Assembly (NCBI GenBank): GCA_030913685.1
Contig: CP133187.1
Location: 1,451,501 to 1,515,500 of the forward strand
DNA from: Oscillospiraceae bacterium MB24-C1
GTDB taxonomy: Bacteria; Bacillota; Clostridia; Oscillospirales; Ruminococcaceae
Length of the DNA: 64,000 nt
Direction of reading: 5' to 3'
Part shown: positions 1 to 8,287 of the stretch, piece by piece
Layout of the letters: each line of letters opens with the position of its first letter
How positions within the stretch are numbered: position 1 is the stretch's first letter
The notes under the pieces: model-generated
Seen by the model: the letters and a program-made list of their open reading frames with translations, nothing else
What the model was told of the DNA's origin: nothing
Database searches by the model: none
Position numbers and translations under genes: made by a program

Positions 1-240
1 AATGGATACCCAAAAGGGTTAAGGGGTGAAGAAATCCCCATATGCTGTCGCATTCTCGCTGTGGCAGATGCTTTTGATGCAATGACAAACGACAGAATTT
101 ATCGAAAAGCTCTTAATTTAAATGATGCGATAAAAGAACTTAAGAATAACGCCGGAACCCAATTTGCACCATATATTGTAGACCATTTTATTGAGGTTCT
201 GAAAAAAGAGCATGGTAAACAAATGGGTAGCTGTACCTGA
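1..240 (+). CDS. HD-GYP domain protein, C-terminal fragment (cut by window edge)
   Basis: The gene enters from the left edge in frame 1 and ends at TGA 238-240. The visible 79 residues carry the end of an HD-GYP phosphohydrolase domain: NGYPKGLRGEEIP, then VADAFDAMTNDRIYR, then GTQFAPYIVDHF. These match the conserved C-terminal blocks of c-di-GMP-degrading HD-GYP enzymes. The HD and GYP metal motifs lie outside the window, so activity and any sensor domain cannot be judged. An intrinsic terminator follows at 321-347. Confidence 0.85.
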   Translation, partial: NGYPKGLRGEEIPICCRILAVADAFDAMTNDRIYRKALNLNDAIKELKNNAGTQFAPYIVDHFIEVLKKEHGKQMGSCT

Positions 241-320
241 TTTATTTGATTACTACATTGTCCAACACCCTTCAACACAACCTCAATTGCCCATGGTAAG
301 TTATATATTAATTAAGTTAA

Positions 321-347
321 GCCGTCACCATCGTGGCGGCTTTTTTT
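321..347 (+). terminator. Rho-independent terminator after the HD-GYP gene
   Basis: Stem GCCGTCAC / GTGGCGGC (one mismatch) around the loop CATC, followed by seven T. It separates the HD-GYP gene from the drug-response island. Confidence 0.8.
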
Positions 348-398
348 ATCTAAAAAATTCAAATAGCAATATTTTTGTTATATATGAGATAATCCCTC

Positions 399-429
399 TT
401 GACTCTGACACGGTGTCAAGGGTTACGGT
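399..429 (+). promoter_or_regulatory. MerR-type promoter/operator with 19-bp spacer
   Basis: -35 TTGACT (399-404) and -10-like TACGGT (424-429) are separated by 19 bp. Inside the spacer lies the dyad TGACAC-G-GTGTCA (406-418), with an outer repeat TTGAC/GTCAA. A long 19-bp spacer with a centred dyad is the hallmark of promoters untwisted by MerR-family activators. The only MerR gene in the window is at 5125-5949, at the far end of this island, so it is the inferred regulator. Confidence 0.75.
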
Positions 430-452
430 CGGTTTTGAGGGGGTATATTAAG

Positions 453-3400
453 ATGGATTTTTCGTTTTATTCAAAACAAAGTACTATTACTAATCCCTAC
501 AAATTTCAAAGTAGGTACGAAGCTTTACCGACGTCTCCAGAAGAACTGCTGCAAATGGTACAGGGGCTTGTCATTCATGGCGCACAGGGCAAGCTTTATG
601 GTATATCATTTAGCAAACGCCAGTTAGAAGAAGAGCTTTTGCGTACCGTGCCGCAAATGCTAGAAAAATTATTTCAAATTGACCAGAGTCTATTGAATTC
701 AATAAGACCACCAAAGTTACGTTTAATTGGAATGTGTAGGGACTATGCATTGCTTTTGGTGTCCTTTTTGCGTTACAAGGGCATCCCCGCCCGTCTTCGG
801 GTAGGTTTTGCCAATTACTTTCAGAGCGACATCTTGTATGAAGATCACTGGCTTATCGAGTATTATAACGCCGATGCAAAACGGTGGATACGGATGGATG
901 CACAGCTGGATGATGTTCAGCGGGTACATTATGGTATTACATTTAACACTGAGGATATGCCATCGGATGCAGGGTATCTATTGGGCGGGCAGGCTTGGAT
1001 ACTGTGCAGGTCGGGCGCTCAGCATCCGGAGGATTTCGGTTACAACAAAAATTGGAAAGGATGGATTTCGGTCAAAGGAAATCTGCTCCATGATTTTAAC
1101 AGTTTGCTGGGTCTGGAACTTCTTCCGTGGGATTTGTGGACAGAGCTCAGCACGAAAAAATATAGCGATTTAAACAGATATGAAAAAGACCTGCTGGATG
1201 AAATGGCAGAGCTTACCGTGGATCCGAATGTTTCAGAAAAAGAGCTTTTGAGTTTGCAAGACCGTTTGCCATCAGAATATATGCAAGCAATTAAATCAAA
1301 GCTAAGACTTCTGGGTGTGCTAGCGCAATCCGAAGTAGTCGATCCGGATATGCTAGAGGCAAAATTTTTTGTAAAGCCAGTCGTAAATAACTACAGTATT
1401 ACCACACCTCAAAAAAAATACGATGATTTACTGCTGTTAAAAGGATGCCGACAGAACAATTTAAAAAATATTGATGTTGCTATTCCTAAAAACAAGCTCA
1501 CGGTCATTACGGGTGTGAGCGGAAGCGGTAAGTCTTCTTTGGCGTTTGATACCATCTATGCGGAGGGGAAACGCCGATATCTCGATAATATGTCAAATGC
1601 AGCTAAAATGCAGGAGCTAATTGAAAAACCGGATTTTGATACCATACAAGGACTGACTCCAACCATTGCAATTGAGCAGAAAAAAGGAAACCAAAATCCC
1701 CGCTCCACTGTGGGAACCCTAACCGGCATTTTGGATTTTCTTCGAATGCTTTATGTTTCAATTGGCACGCCCTACTGTCCGTATTGCGGTGTTCCTGTCA
1801 AAAAAGGCAGTAAGAATAAAAATCGCTGCCCTGTATGCGGCAGTCTGTTCCAAATGCCGACGGTTGGGGGATTCAATGCAAACACGCATATGGGCGCATG
1901 CCACACCTGCAACGGACTTGGTTTTTTATATGAGGTAGATCCTGACTCTATTGTGGTAAACGACAATCTTTCGGTGTTAGATGGTGCCTCTTCCTACTTT
2001 GGGAAACTGCGGGGAAGAAAACCGACCGGAAACTGGATGGTCGGTGAATTATTTTGTATAGCGAACGATATGGATATTGATTTAGATAAGCCTTGGAAAG
2101 ATCTGCCAAATGACTTTAAGCACGCAGTCCTCTACGGCACAGGAGATAAGACCTACAGCTATAGATATACGTCCGGTGGCAGGGACACTGAAATAAACCG
2201 CCCGGCAGCAGGCGCCATTGGGCATATAAAGCGCTTATTCCGGGAATCCAAATCAGACAATAATACGCAAAAGCAATATATGTGCGAGGTTCCGTGTCCA
2301 ACTTGTCACGGAGAATTGTTATGTCCCGAAGCGCGGTATACAACAATTATGGGGTACCGCCTACCAGAATTGACAAAGCTGACCATTGCTCAACTGCAGG
2401 ACTGGATATACAGCTTGCGCAATCTACTTTCTGAAAATCAAAGAATCAAAGCGAGCGAAGTATTACAAGAAATACAGATCCGAATCGTAAACTTGATGCA
2501 AGTGGGGCTACCCTATTTAACTTTATGCCGAACAGCTCCGACTCTTTCCGGTGGCGAGCTGCAGCGTGTGCGCTTGTCCAGTCAGCTTGGCAGTGATTTA
2601 ATCGGCCTGACCTATATTTTGGATGAACCTTCCATCGGTTTACACCCAAGGGATCATCATTTGATGATTGAAACCATAAAACATCTGAGAGACAAGGGCA
2701 ATACAGTAATTGTTGTGGAGCATGATCGGGATACTATGCTTAGTGCGGATTATATTATCGACATCGGCCCCGGAGCGGGGGTTCATGGCGGAAAAGTTAT
2801 AACAGCTGGAACAGTTGATGAAGTAAAAAGCAATCCTCTTTCAGCTACCGGACGTTATCTCAATGGGGAGAATGTGCGTAGCCCTCTAAACGAAAGAACC
2901 CTTGCTGAATGGCTGACCTTAAAAGGCTGTACAGGCAACAATCTTAAAAATGTAAATGCCCACTTTCCCCTTCATGCCATGTGCTGCATTACTGGAGTAA
3001 GTGGCTCCGGTAAGAGTTCACTGGTCTTTGGAACACTAATTCCGGCGTTGAATGAGTCCCTTTACAACAAAAAAAATAGCTGTAAAAGCTATCAGTCCTT
3101 TGAGGGGTATGAAAAAATAGACGGTTTTGTGCAGATGGATCAAAGCCCGATCGGAAAATCTTCACGTTCAACACCAGCCACTTATATTGGCGTTTTTGAT
3201 GCCATCCGTACATTATATGGAAAACAGCCAAGAGCCATTGAACTTGGAATGTCAGAAAGCCACTTTAGTTTTAATTCCAAGGACGGGCAATGCCCTGTGT
3301 GTGAAGGGCAGGGGCAAATCAAAGTGACGTTTCAGTACATGGCCGATCACTATGTCACCTGTGCCCAGTGCAAAGGCAGCCGGTATCAAGAGTCTGTGTT

Positions 3401-3884
3401 GGAGGTGCTTTATAAAGGAAAGAACATTGCAGATGTTCTGCACATGGACATTTCGGAGGCCATATCGTTTTTCTCGGATGCACCTGAAATTGTACAAAAG
3501 CTATCTGTGATGGATGAAGTAGGGCTACCCTATTTAAAATTGGGTCAGAGCACCGCTACCTTAAGCGGCGGCGAATCACAGAGGCTCAAATTGTCTAAAG
3601 AGCTCAGCGGAAAACAAAAAAAGCATATGGTCTATATTCTGGACGAACCAACTACCGGTCTGCATTTTCAGGACATTGAAAAGCTGCTGTTAATTTTCCG
3701 AAAGCTCACAGATGCGGGACATACCCTGTACATCATCGAACACAACACAGATATTATTCGTTCTTCGGACTGGATCATTGATATTGGCCCAGAGGGTGGA
3801 AGCGGCGGAGGAAAAATCGTCGCTGTAGGAAGCCCCGAAGAAATCAAAACAAATCCTGCCAGCATCACCGGCAGGCATCTGTAA
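453..3884 (+). CDS. Transglutaminase-like domain fused to UvrA-type ABC ATPase
   Basis: 1143 aa. The start is ATG 453, because GAGGGGG lies just upstream and the reading frame before it overlaps the promoter. Residues ~1-300 hold a transglutaminase-like domain with a full triad: Cys95 in GMCRDYALL, His132 in EDHWLIEYY, Asp149 in RMDAQLD. From ~335 to the end is a UvrA-type double ATPase: Walker A GVSGSGKS at ~354 and ~848, ABC signatures LSGGELQR and LSGGESQR, Walker B ILDEP in each half, and zinc-finger CxxC pairs (CPYC/CPVC, CHTC, CPVC/CAQC). The UvrA part is ~810 aa, shorter than the usual ~940, and appears to lack most of the UvrB-binding region. This resembles the DrrC/UvrA2 paralogs linked to resistance to DNA-binding drugs rather than housekeeping UvrA. 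It is followed 11 bp later by an MFS exporter, so it is probably the first gene of a drug-response operon. The role of the transglutaminase-like domain is unknown. Confidence 0.88.
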   Translation: MDFSFYSKQSTITNPYKFQSRYEALPTSPEELLQMVQGLVIHGAQGKLYGISFSKRQLEEELLRTVPQMLEKLFQIDQSLLNSIRPPKLRLIGMCRDYALLLVSFLRYKGIPARLRVGFANYFQSDILYEDHWLIEYYNADAKRWIRMDAQLDDVQRVHYGITFNTEDMPSDAGYLLGGQAWILCRSGAQHPEDFGYNKNWKGWISVKGNLLHDFNSLLGLELLPWDLWTELSTKKYSDLNRYEKDLLDEMAELTVDPNVSEKELLSLQDRLPSEYMQAIKSKLRLLGVLAQSEVVDPDMLEAKFFVKPVVNNYSITTPQKKYDDLLLLKGCRQNNLKNIDVAIPKNKLTVITGVSGSGKSSLAFDTIYAEGKRRYLDNMSNAAKMQELIEKPDFDTIQGLTPTIAIEQKKGNQNPRSTVGTLTGILDFLRMLYVSIGTPYCPYCGVPVKKGSKNKNRCPVCGSLFQMPTVGGFNANTHMGACHTCNGLGFLYEVDPDSIVVNDNLSVLDGASSYFGKLRGRKPTGNWMVGELFCIANDMDIDLDKPWKDLPNDFKHAVLYGTGDKTYSYRYTSGGRDTEINRPAAGAIGHIKRLFRESKSDNNTQKQYMCEVPCPTCHGELLCPEARYTTIMGYRLPELTKLTIAQLQDWIYSLRNLLSENQRIKASEVLQEIQIRIVNLMQVGLPYLTLCRTAPTLSGGELQRVRLSSQLGSDLIGLTYILDEPSIGLHPRDHHLMIETIKHLRDKGNTVIVVEHDRDTMLSADYIIDIGPGAGVHGGKVITAGTVDEVKSNPLSATGRYLNGENVRSPLNERTLAEWLTLKGCTGNNLKNVNAHFPLHAMCCITGVSGSGKSSLVFGTLIPALNESLYNKKNSCKSYQSFEGYEKIDGFVQMDQSPIGKSSRSTPATYIGVFDAIRTLYGKQPRAIELGMSESHFSFNSKDGQCPVCEGQGQIKVTFQYMADHYVTCAQCKGSRYQESVLEVLYKGKNIADVLHMDISEAISFFSDAPEIVQKLSVMDEVGLPYLKLGQSTATLSGGESQRLKLSKELSGKQKKHMVYILDEPTTGLHFQDIEKLLLIFRKLTDAGHTLYIIEHNTDIIRSSDWIIDIGPEGGSGGGKIVAVGSPEEIKTNPASITGRHL

Positions 3885-3895
3885 GGAGAGCATAA

Positions 3896-5080
3896 ATGGA
3901 CGTATTGAAAAGAAGTGCCTGGCAGTATAGGCTGACGGCATACATGGTGAGTCAGGGCGTTTCTTTGCTGGGTTCATCAATCGTATCACTGGCTATTATT
4001 TGGTATGTTACGCTAGGAACAGGCTCTGGCAGTATGGTTGCAGGTGTTACAATTACAACTTTTTTGCCACAGGCTTTGGTGATGCTGTACGGCGGTGTTT
4101 TGGCCGACCGCTATCCACCAAAAAGAATTGTAATTTTAAGCGACTCGATGATTGCACTTTCTACTTTTATTCTAGTCATTCTGTTTATAACCGGCGCAGA
4201 CAGTATCGGTTGGGTGTTTTTCTTTAATGCTTTGCGTTCTCTCGGCACAGGGTTTCAGCTCCCCGCCTCAAAAAGTATATTGCCGCAGATTGCTCCCGAT
4301 GAACAGCTGATGAGAGCAAACAGTATCAGCACCGGCATATGGAGCGTCATTCAACTAATCTCTCCTGGACTTGGCGGCCTCGTGATGAGCCTGATGGCTA
4401 TGCATTATGTTTTTCTGATTGACGTGGCGACCGCGATTTTCAGCATTTTATTATTTTCTACAATAGTGATACCGGCACGCAATGTGAAGCAAACCAACGA
4501 AAATACAAAAAAAAGACTGGTGCAGGGATTTTACTATATTAAGAATTCTAATGCGCTGCGAAATAGTATTCTTTTATATACTATTTTTCAATTTTTAGTA
4601 GTCCCAGCCTCTCAGCTTACGCCACTTTTAGCGTCTAAGAATATAAACGGTGAGGTTTGGGTGCTTAGCGTGATCGAGACAGCATTTTCTATTGGAGCCC
4701 TGGCAGCCAGCTTGTTTATGACATGCCGGCAACTACATATCCCCCATTTTAAACTGGTGGGGTTGTCCTCCATCATATTTGGAATCACAATGCTTTTGTT
4801 GCTGCCAACTCATGGAATCGTACTGTTTGCAATATTTATGATGATCATGGGGGTAGGCAGTCCATTATATTACACCCCGCTGATTACTTATATACAAGAG
4901 AACACTGAAGAAACCTATATGGGACGCACTTTTTCTTATGTAGATCTTTTTTCTTCACTGGCAATTCCTTTTGGCATGATGGTTTTTGGTCCTTTAGCCA
5001 ATATTAATATTCTTTTACCGTTTGTACTTCCTGGTATTTCATTGATTTTACTGGGCATCTGGGTTAGAAGAGAAATGTAA
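3896..5080 (+). CDS. MFS transporter, probable drug exporter
   Basis: 394 aa, predominantly hydrophobic with about 12 membrane segments. It has the MFS loop signature GGVLADRYPPKR after TM2 and a second-half loop ending in YMGRTFSYVDLF. It looks like the Mef/antibiotic-exporter type of MFS protein; the substrate is not deducible. SD GGAGAG precedes ATG. It lies 11 bp after the UvrA fusion and so is probably co-transcribed with it from the MerR-type promoter at 399-429. A bidirectional terminator separates it from the convergent merR gene. Confidence 0.85.
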   Translation: MDVLKRSAWQYRLTAYMVSQGVSLLGSSIVSLAIIWYVTLGTGSGSMVAGVTITTFLPQALVMLYGGVLADRYPPKRIVILSDSMIALSTFILVILFITGADSIGWVFFFNALRSLGTGFQLPASKSILPQIAPDEQLMRANSISTGIWSVIQLISPGLGGLVMSLMAMHYVFLIDVATAIFSILLFSTIVIPARNVKQTNENTKKRLVQGFYYIKNSNALRNSILLYTIFQFLVVPASQLTPLLASKNINGEVWVLSVIETAFSIGALAASLFMTCRQLHIPHFKLVGLSSIIFGITMLLLLPTHGIVLFAIFMMIMGVGSPLYYTPLITYIQENTEETYMGRTFSYVDLFSSLAIPFGMMVFGPLANINILLPFVLPGISLILLGIWVRREM

Positions 5081-5085
5081 TAAAA

Positions 5086-5111
5086 TAGGGCCTGCCCTAA
5101 CAGGCAGCCCT
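5086..5111. terminator. Bidirectional terminator between MFS and merR
   Basis: TAGGGCCTGCC / GGCAGCCCTA with one bulged base, in A/T-rich flanks between two convergent genes. Confidence 0.65.
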
Positions 5112-5124
5112 ATATAATTAAAGT

Positions 5125-5949
5125 TCAGATTTCAACAAGCGGAATTTGGATTTCAGTTAGATATTCTGCTGGATTATCAGTATCTTGACCGTCGATGATG
5201 GTTACTTGGCGAGATGTACCGCCCATTGTACAATGCTGATTTTTATCAAGCCATTCTACAAAAGAATAGTAAGCACTAGCAATATTCTCATAGGGGCCAT
5301 AGACCATCATACAAGCCATCTTAGCCACCCCCTCAAGGGTACGGTAGGTAAAAGCACCTTTGTTTTTACCTAAATGTTTTACAATAAGGCATATTTCAAT
5401 ATCAACATCGGAATCTAAATGTTCCTCATCATGGTAGATTGCAACATTATTTTGGCTACTTTTATCGTATTCAATGTGTTCCTTACGAACAAAATCCATA
5501 AGTTCAGACCAAAGCTTACCTTCTTCAAAATGGTTTTCTACTTTTCTGCGAAGAGAAATAACCGGATAAGAAGGTATTGCTTTTGTTGTGACATTATAGT
5601 ATTGCTCGAATTTATTTGTTTCAATATGTGAAATCGCTGAGCGAATCTGTTCTTTGCGCTTTTTTTCTATCTCAATGATATGTTCGATATCACTAATTTT
5701 ATCTCGGAGGCATTCAATCAAGTATTTATCATCCCAATTAAGCAATAGCTTTTTGGTTTCAGCCACTCCAAAATTAAGATCCCTCAGCAAAACAATTTTT
5801 TGCAGAACAGGCATCTGCTCTGCCGAATACATACGATAACCGGTAATAGGATCAATATAAGAGGGCTTTAGCAGTCCTTGATTATCGTAGTAGCGCAGCA
5901 TTCGCACAGAAATATGCGTTAGTTTTGAAAAGTCGCCTATTTTTAGCAT
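5125..5949 (-). CDS. MerR-family regulator with GyrI-like effector domain
   Basis: 274 aa. Residues 1-70 form the MerR winged helix-turn-helix (MLKIGDFSKLTHISVRMLRYYD, then TGYRMYSAEQ). A dimerisation coiled coil follows (~75-115). The last ~150 residues resemble a GyrI-like small-molecule binding domain, as in BmrR-type multidrug sensors. SD GGAGGTGG is 5 bp from ATG. It converges on the MFS gene and is the best candidate to act at the 19-bp-spacer operator at 399-429, sensing a toxic compound and inducing the fusion gene and exporter. That link is inferred from context. Confidence 0.88.
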   Translation of the reverse strand: MLKIGDFSKLTHISVRMLRYYDNQGLLKPSYIDPITGYRMYSAEQMPVLQKIVLLRDLNFGVAETKKLLLNWDDKYLIECLRDKISDIEHIIEIEKKRKEQIRSAISHIETNKFEQYYNVTTKAIPSYPVISLRRKVENHFEEGKLWSELMDFVRKEHIEYDKSSQNNVAIYHDEEHLDSDVDIEICLIVKHLGKNKGAFTYRTLEGVAKMACMMVYGPYENIASAYYSFVEWLDKNQHCTMGGTSRQVTIIDGQDTDNPAEYLTEIQIPLVEI

Positions 5950-5969
5950 TCGTCCACCTCCATGGTAAC

Positions 5970-5998
5970 AGTATACGTTTTGTCCCGCAACACTTCAA
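5970..5998 (-). promoter_or_regulatory. Sigma-A-type promoter of merR
   Basis: On the minus strand TTGAAG (5993-5998), 17 bp, then TATACT (5970-5975), about 20 bp before the merR start codon. Confidence 0.6.
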
Positions 5999-6028
5999 GC
6001 TTAAAAGGAGGTGTTTTTAAATTATTAA

Positions 6029-6699
6029 TTGCTTCACTTTCTAATTGAAGCAATCCCTTTATTTATTCTAACTGGGGAATCTGGCATTGGAAAAACAGAG
6101 TTCGCTAAAATGCTTTCGGAAATAATGTATCCTGACCAAATTTAATAAAAATAAATTTTGGCAATTACTCTAATGAAGGTGTTTTGAACAGTCTTATTGG
6201 TTCGCCACTGGGCTATATTGGTAGCGAGGATGGTGGAGAACTTATTAATAAAATGAAGATTTCAAAATCTAAAATTATTCTTATTGACGAGTTTGAAAAA
6301 GCGACTTCAAGTGTGTTTCATTTCTTTTATGAATTATTGGAAGATGGGAAATTTACTGATAGACATGGTGTTGAGCATAATTTAGATGGATATATTATTA
6401 TATTTACTTCAAATATGACACGAAAAAGATATATTGAAAATATACCAGACCCTTTAAAATCCAGATTTGATATGGTTTACTGTTTTGTCGAATTACCTCC
6501 TGATGAAAAAGAAAGATTTATAATTGGCTCAGCTACAAATTTAATCGCTAAAATATTCCAAAATACAAAAGTAACAGTGGATATAAAATGTGTTAGAACA
6601 GAAATAGATACTCTAATAAAAAGCAATAATCTTCGTAGCATTAAAAGGAAAATAGAAGATATTGTAATTGCTCAATACTATGCAAACATAAATCAATAA
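6029..6699 (+). pseudogene. Frameshifted, N-truncated AAA+ (ClpA/B-type) ATPase remnant
   Basis: From about 6041 one frame encodes LTGESGIGKTEFAKMLSEI (Walker A) and stops at TAA 6143-6145. The next frame, open from about 6142, continues the same protein: INFGNYSNEGVLNSLIGSP, Walker B IILIDEFEKA, sensor-1 IIFTSN, Arg-finger region LKSRFDMV. It ends at TAA 6699. The break is therefore a 1-nt loss (or 2-nt gain) in an A/T run at 6140-6150. Everything N-terminal of Walker A is missing. The family is the AAA_2/ClpB module. The DNA is visibly AT-richer than the core genome, consistent with a transferred and decaying gene. A short 3' product starting at TTG 6184 is possible but would lack the nucleotide-binding P-loop. 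Confidence 0.75.
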
Positions 6700-6797
6700 A
6701 GACTACTAACAGTTTAACGACTATAATATGATTGATTTCTAAACATAAACACACTGAGATTCTAAGTAATATACAGGAATATATTGGACGTAATATC

Positions 6798-6826
6798 TTG
6801 ATATATTAACCAGTACAAGCTATAAT
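6798..6826 (+). promoter_or_regulatory. Sigma-A-type promoter of a structured RNA
   Basis: TTGATA (6798-6803), 17 bp, TATAAT (6821-6826). The predicted start is near 6833, directly ahead of the hairpin series that ends at the 7006-7052 terminator. Confidence 0.75.
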
Positions 6827-6832
6827 GTGTAT

Positions 6833-7052
6833 GAGGCACAAAAAGTGCATAAAAAGCAAAGGGTCACAGACGACTGCGAATCGCCTATGACCTAACACAG
6901 AGGGTCTAGCTCTGTACCAATGGATAAACCACCAATGCAAATATTATTATACCTGTTGTTGTATTTGATTACAAGTCTGTGGGTATTGTTTTTGTACTGT
7001 TCGGGGCATTCAGTGTACAGAAACTATCTGTATGCTGAGTGCTCTTTTTTTT
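6833..7052 (+). ncRNA. Candidate structured RNA or attenuator leader in the mobile region
   Basis: A good promoter, three hairpins and a strong intrinsic terminator define a ~220-nt transcript. The hairpins are GCAC-AAAAA-GTGC (~6837-6849); GGTCACAG..CTATGACC (6862-6892, with an inner CGA/TCG); and ACAGAG..CTCTGT (6897-6915). I do not recognise the family. It could be a free RNA of the mobile element, or an attenuator leader for the secreted protein gene at 7141. The ~90 nt after the terminator hold a further hairpin (GTGGCGG..CCGTCAC). Confidence 0.5.
7006..7052 (+). terminator. Strong Rho-independent terminator
   Basis: Stem GCATTCAGTGTACAG / CTGTATGCTGAGTGC with a 7-nt loop, then TCTTTTTTTT. 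It lies 90 bp upstream of the next start codon, so it either ends a free RNA or works as an attenuator. Confidence 0.85.
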
Positions 7053-7140
7053 GCCTCAGCAGTGGGGAATGTGGCGGTAACCTTTGCCGTCACTGACCTA
7101 GCTGTTGAGGATAACGCTATACTGACGGAGGATAATTATA

Positions 7141-8112
7141 ATGATACGTTCTAAAAAAACTACGCTCATTGGCTTTATTATTGCAGTGCTAATAGTAGGC
7201 ATTGCTATAGCAGTCTACGCAACTAAACTGCCTACCTTTGACATCGTACCTCTATCTGCTTCTTTAAGTAGCATGAAGACCGAATATAGCGGTCACAACG
7301 TGAAAGTTGACAATTTAGTGAGCGCAAGCAAAGAGTTAGCAAGGCTCAACGCAATGCTCATGCTTGAAGACGCAATAGGCAACGCAGACGAAGTAAAGAC
7401 AGTCCTGCGTGAAGCAGACGCAATTATTAATCGCTTAGACGTAAACGACCCTATCGTAACCATAGAGAACAAGGAGCAGAGCACAAAGGCGTTAGCCGAG
7501 TTACAGAAGTCGTTAGACATGGCAATGACACACTACGGTATCGAAAAGGCAGAAGTCCTCATGGAACGGGTAGACATAGGTATTGCAGAACACACAGGTG
7601 ACATCGGAGAGACCTTAACCGTAACACCACACCTCTACCCTACTTTCGTAGAGTATTCAGTACTTGATTGGGAGAGTACCGACAACACCATAGTGACCGT
7701 AACCGAAGACGGAGACATTACACTGGTAGGAGCGGGTACAGCCACAGTTAAGGTGACCGAGAATAAGAGTGGTGTATCAAGTTCCGTAGTTATCACAGTC
7801 AAAGCACCAGTGGTGAAGCCCCCTGTCACACCACCCGTACAGAAACCAGTAGAGAAGCCAGTTACACCGCCAGTGGCAGAGAAACCAGTTGAAAAGCCCG
7901 TAGAGCAGACACAGGACAATGCGGGTACAGGCGGTAATGCACAGCAGAGTGGTACTTCATCTGGTGGTAGGGGCTATACCGTTGATGGGGATATGGAAGA
8001 ACGCATAAGGGGTGGTAGTGACCCTAACGATAACTACTATACTGGTGAGGAATTGGAGAGAATATCGCAAGATGAAGAAAGAGAACTGTTTAAAGATGTA
8101 AAATGGCGTTAA
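7141..8112 (+). CDS. Membrane-anchored protein with Big_2 domain and proline-rich region
   Basis: 323 aa, ATG with SD GGAGG. Residues ~7-29 form one hydrophobic signal-anchor (TLIGFIIAVLIVGIAIAVY). A helical stretch follows (~30-135). Next is a bacterial Ig-like Big_2 domain (~148-218; WESTDNTIVTVTEDGDITLV, then GAGTATVKVT). Then comes a proline-rich linker made of PVxKPV/TPPV units (~220-262), and a charged, glycine-rich tail. It is exported and probably spans the wall. It sits in the mobile element convergent to the relaxase gene, so a role in cell contact or element biology is possible but unproven. The codon use and AT content match the mobile block. Confidence 0.75.
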   Translation: MIRSKKTTLIGFIIAVLIVGIAIAVYATKLPTFDIVPLSASLSSMKTEYSGHNVKVDNLVSASKELARLNAMLMLEDAIGNADEVKTVLREADAIINRLDVNDPIVTIENKEQSTKALAELQKSLDMAMTHYGIEKAEVLMERVDIGIAEHTGDIGETLTVTPHLYPTFVEYSVLDWESTDNTIVTVTEDGDITLVGAGTATVKVTENKSGVSSSVVITVKAPVVKPPVTPPVQKPVEKPVTPPVAEKPVEKPVEQTQDNAGTGGNAQQSGTSSGGRGYTVDGDMEERIRGGSDPNDNYYTGEELERISQDEERELFKDVKWR

Positions 8113-8124
8113 CCCATTAACACA

Positions 8125-8152
8125 AAGCACAACCTGTGATGGTTGTGCTTTT
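8125..8152. terminator. Bidirectional terminator between Big_2 gene and relaxase gene
   Basis: Perfect 10-bp stem AAGCACAACC / GGTTGTGCTT with loop TGTGAT. T-tracts lie on the plus side and A-rich DNA on the left. Confidence 0.75.
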
Positions 8153-8287
8153 CCTTTACACATGTACTATATTTTTGTATAGGTTAACTAAAAATACCAC
8201 AGTTAAATATTGACAAATGTACAGTTTTATGGTGTGCGCTAATAAGGCTACACTGTTTGATGTATCGGTTATGAAACACAAGTTATC

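Noticed and set aside
6920-7096. 58-codon hydrophobic frame (MDKPPMQILLYLLL...) inside the structured RNA, reminiscent of small type I toxins
   Set aside because: No SD, and the frame runs through the terminator hairpin and T-tract, so it would not be on a complete transcript. Kept only as a remote alternative to a noncoding RNA.
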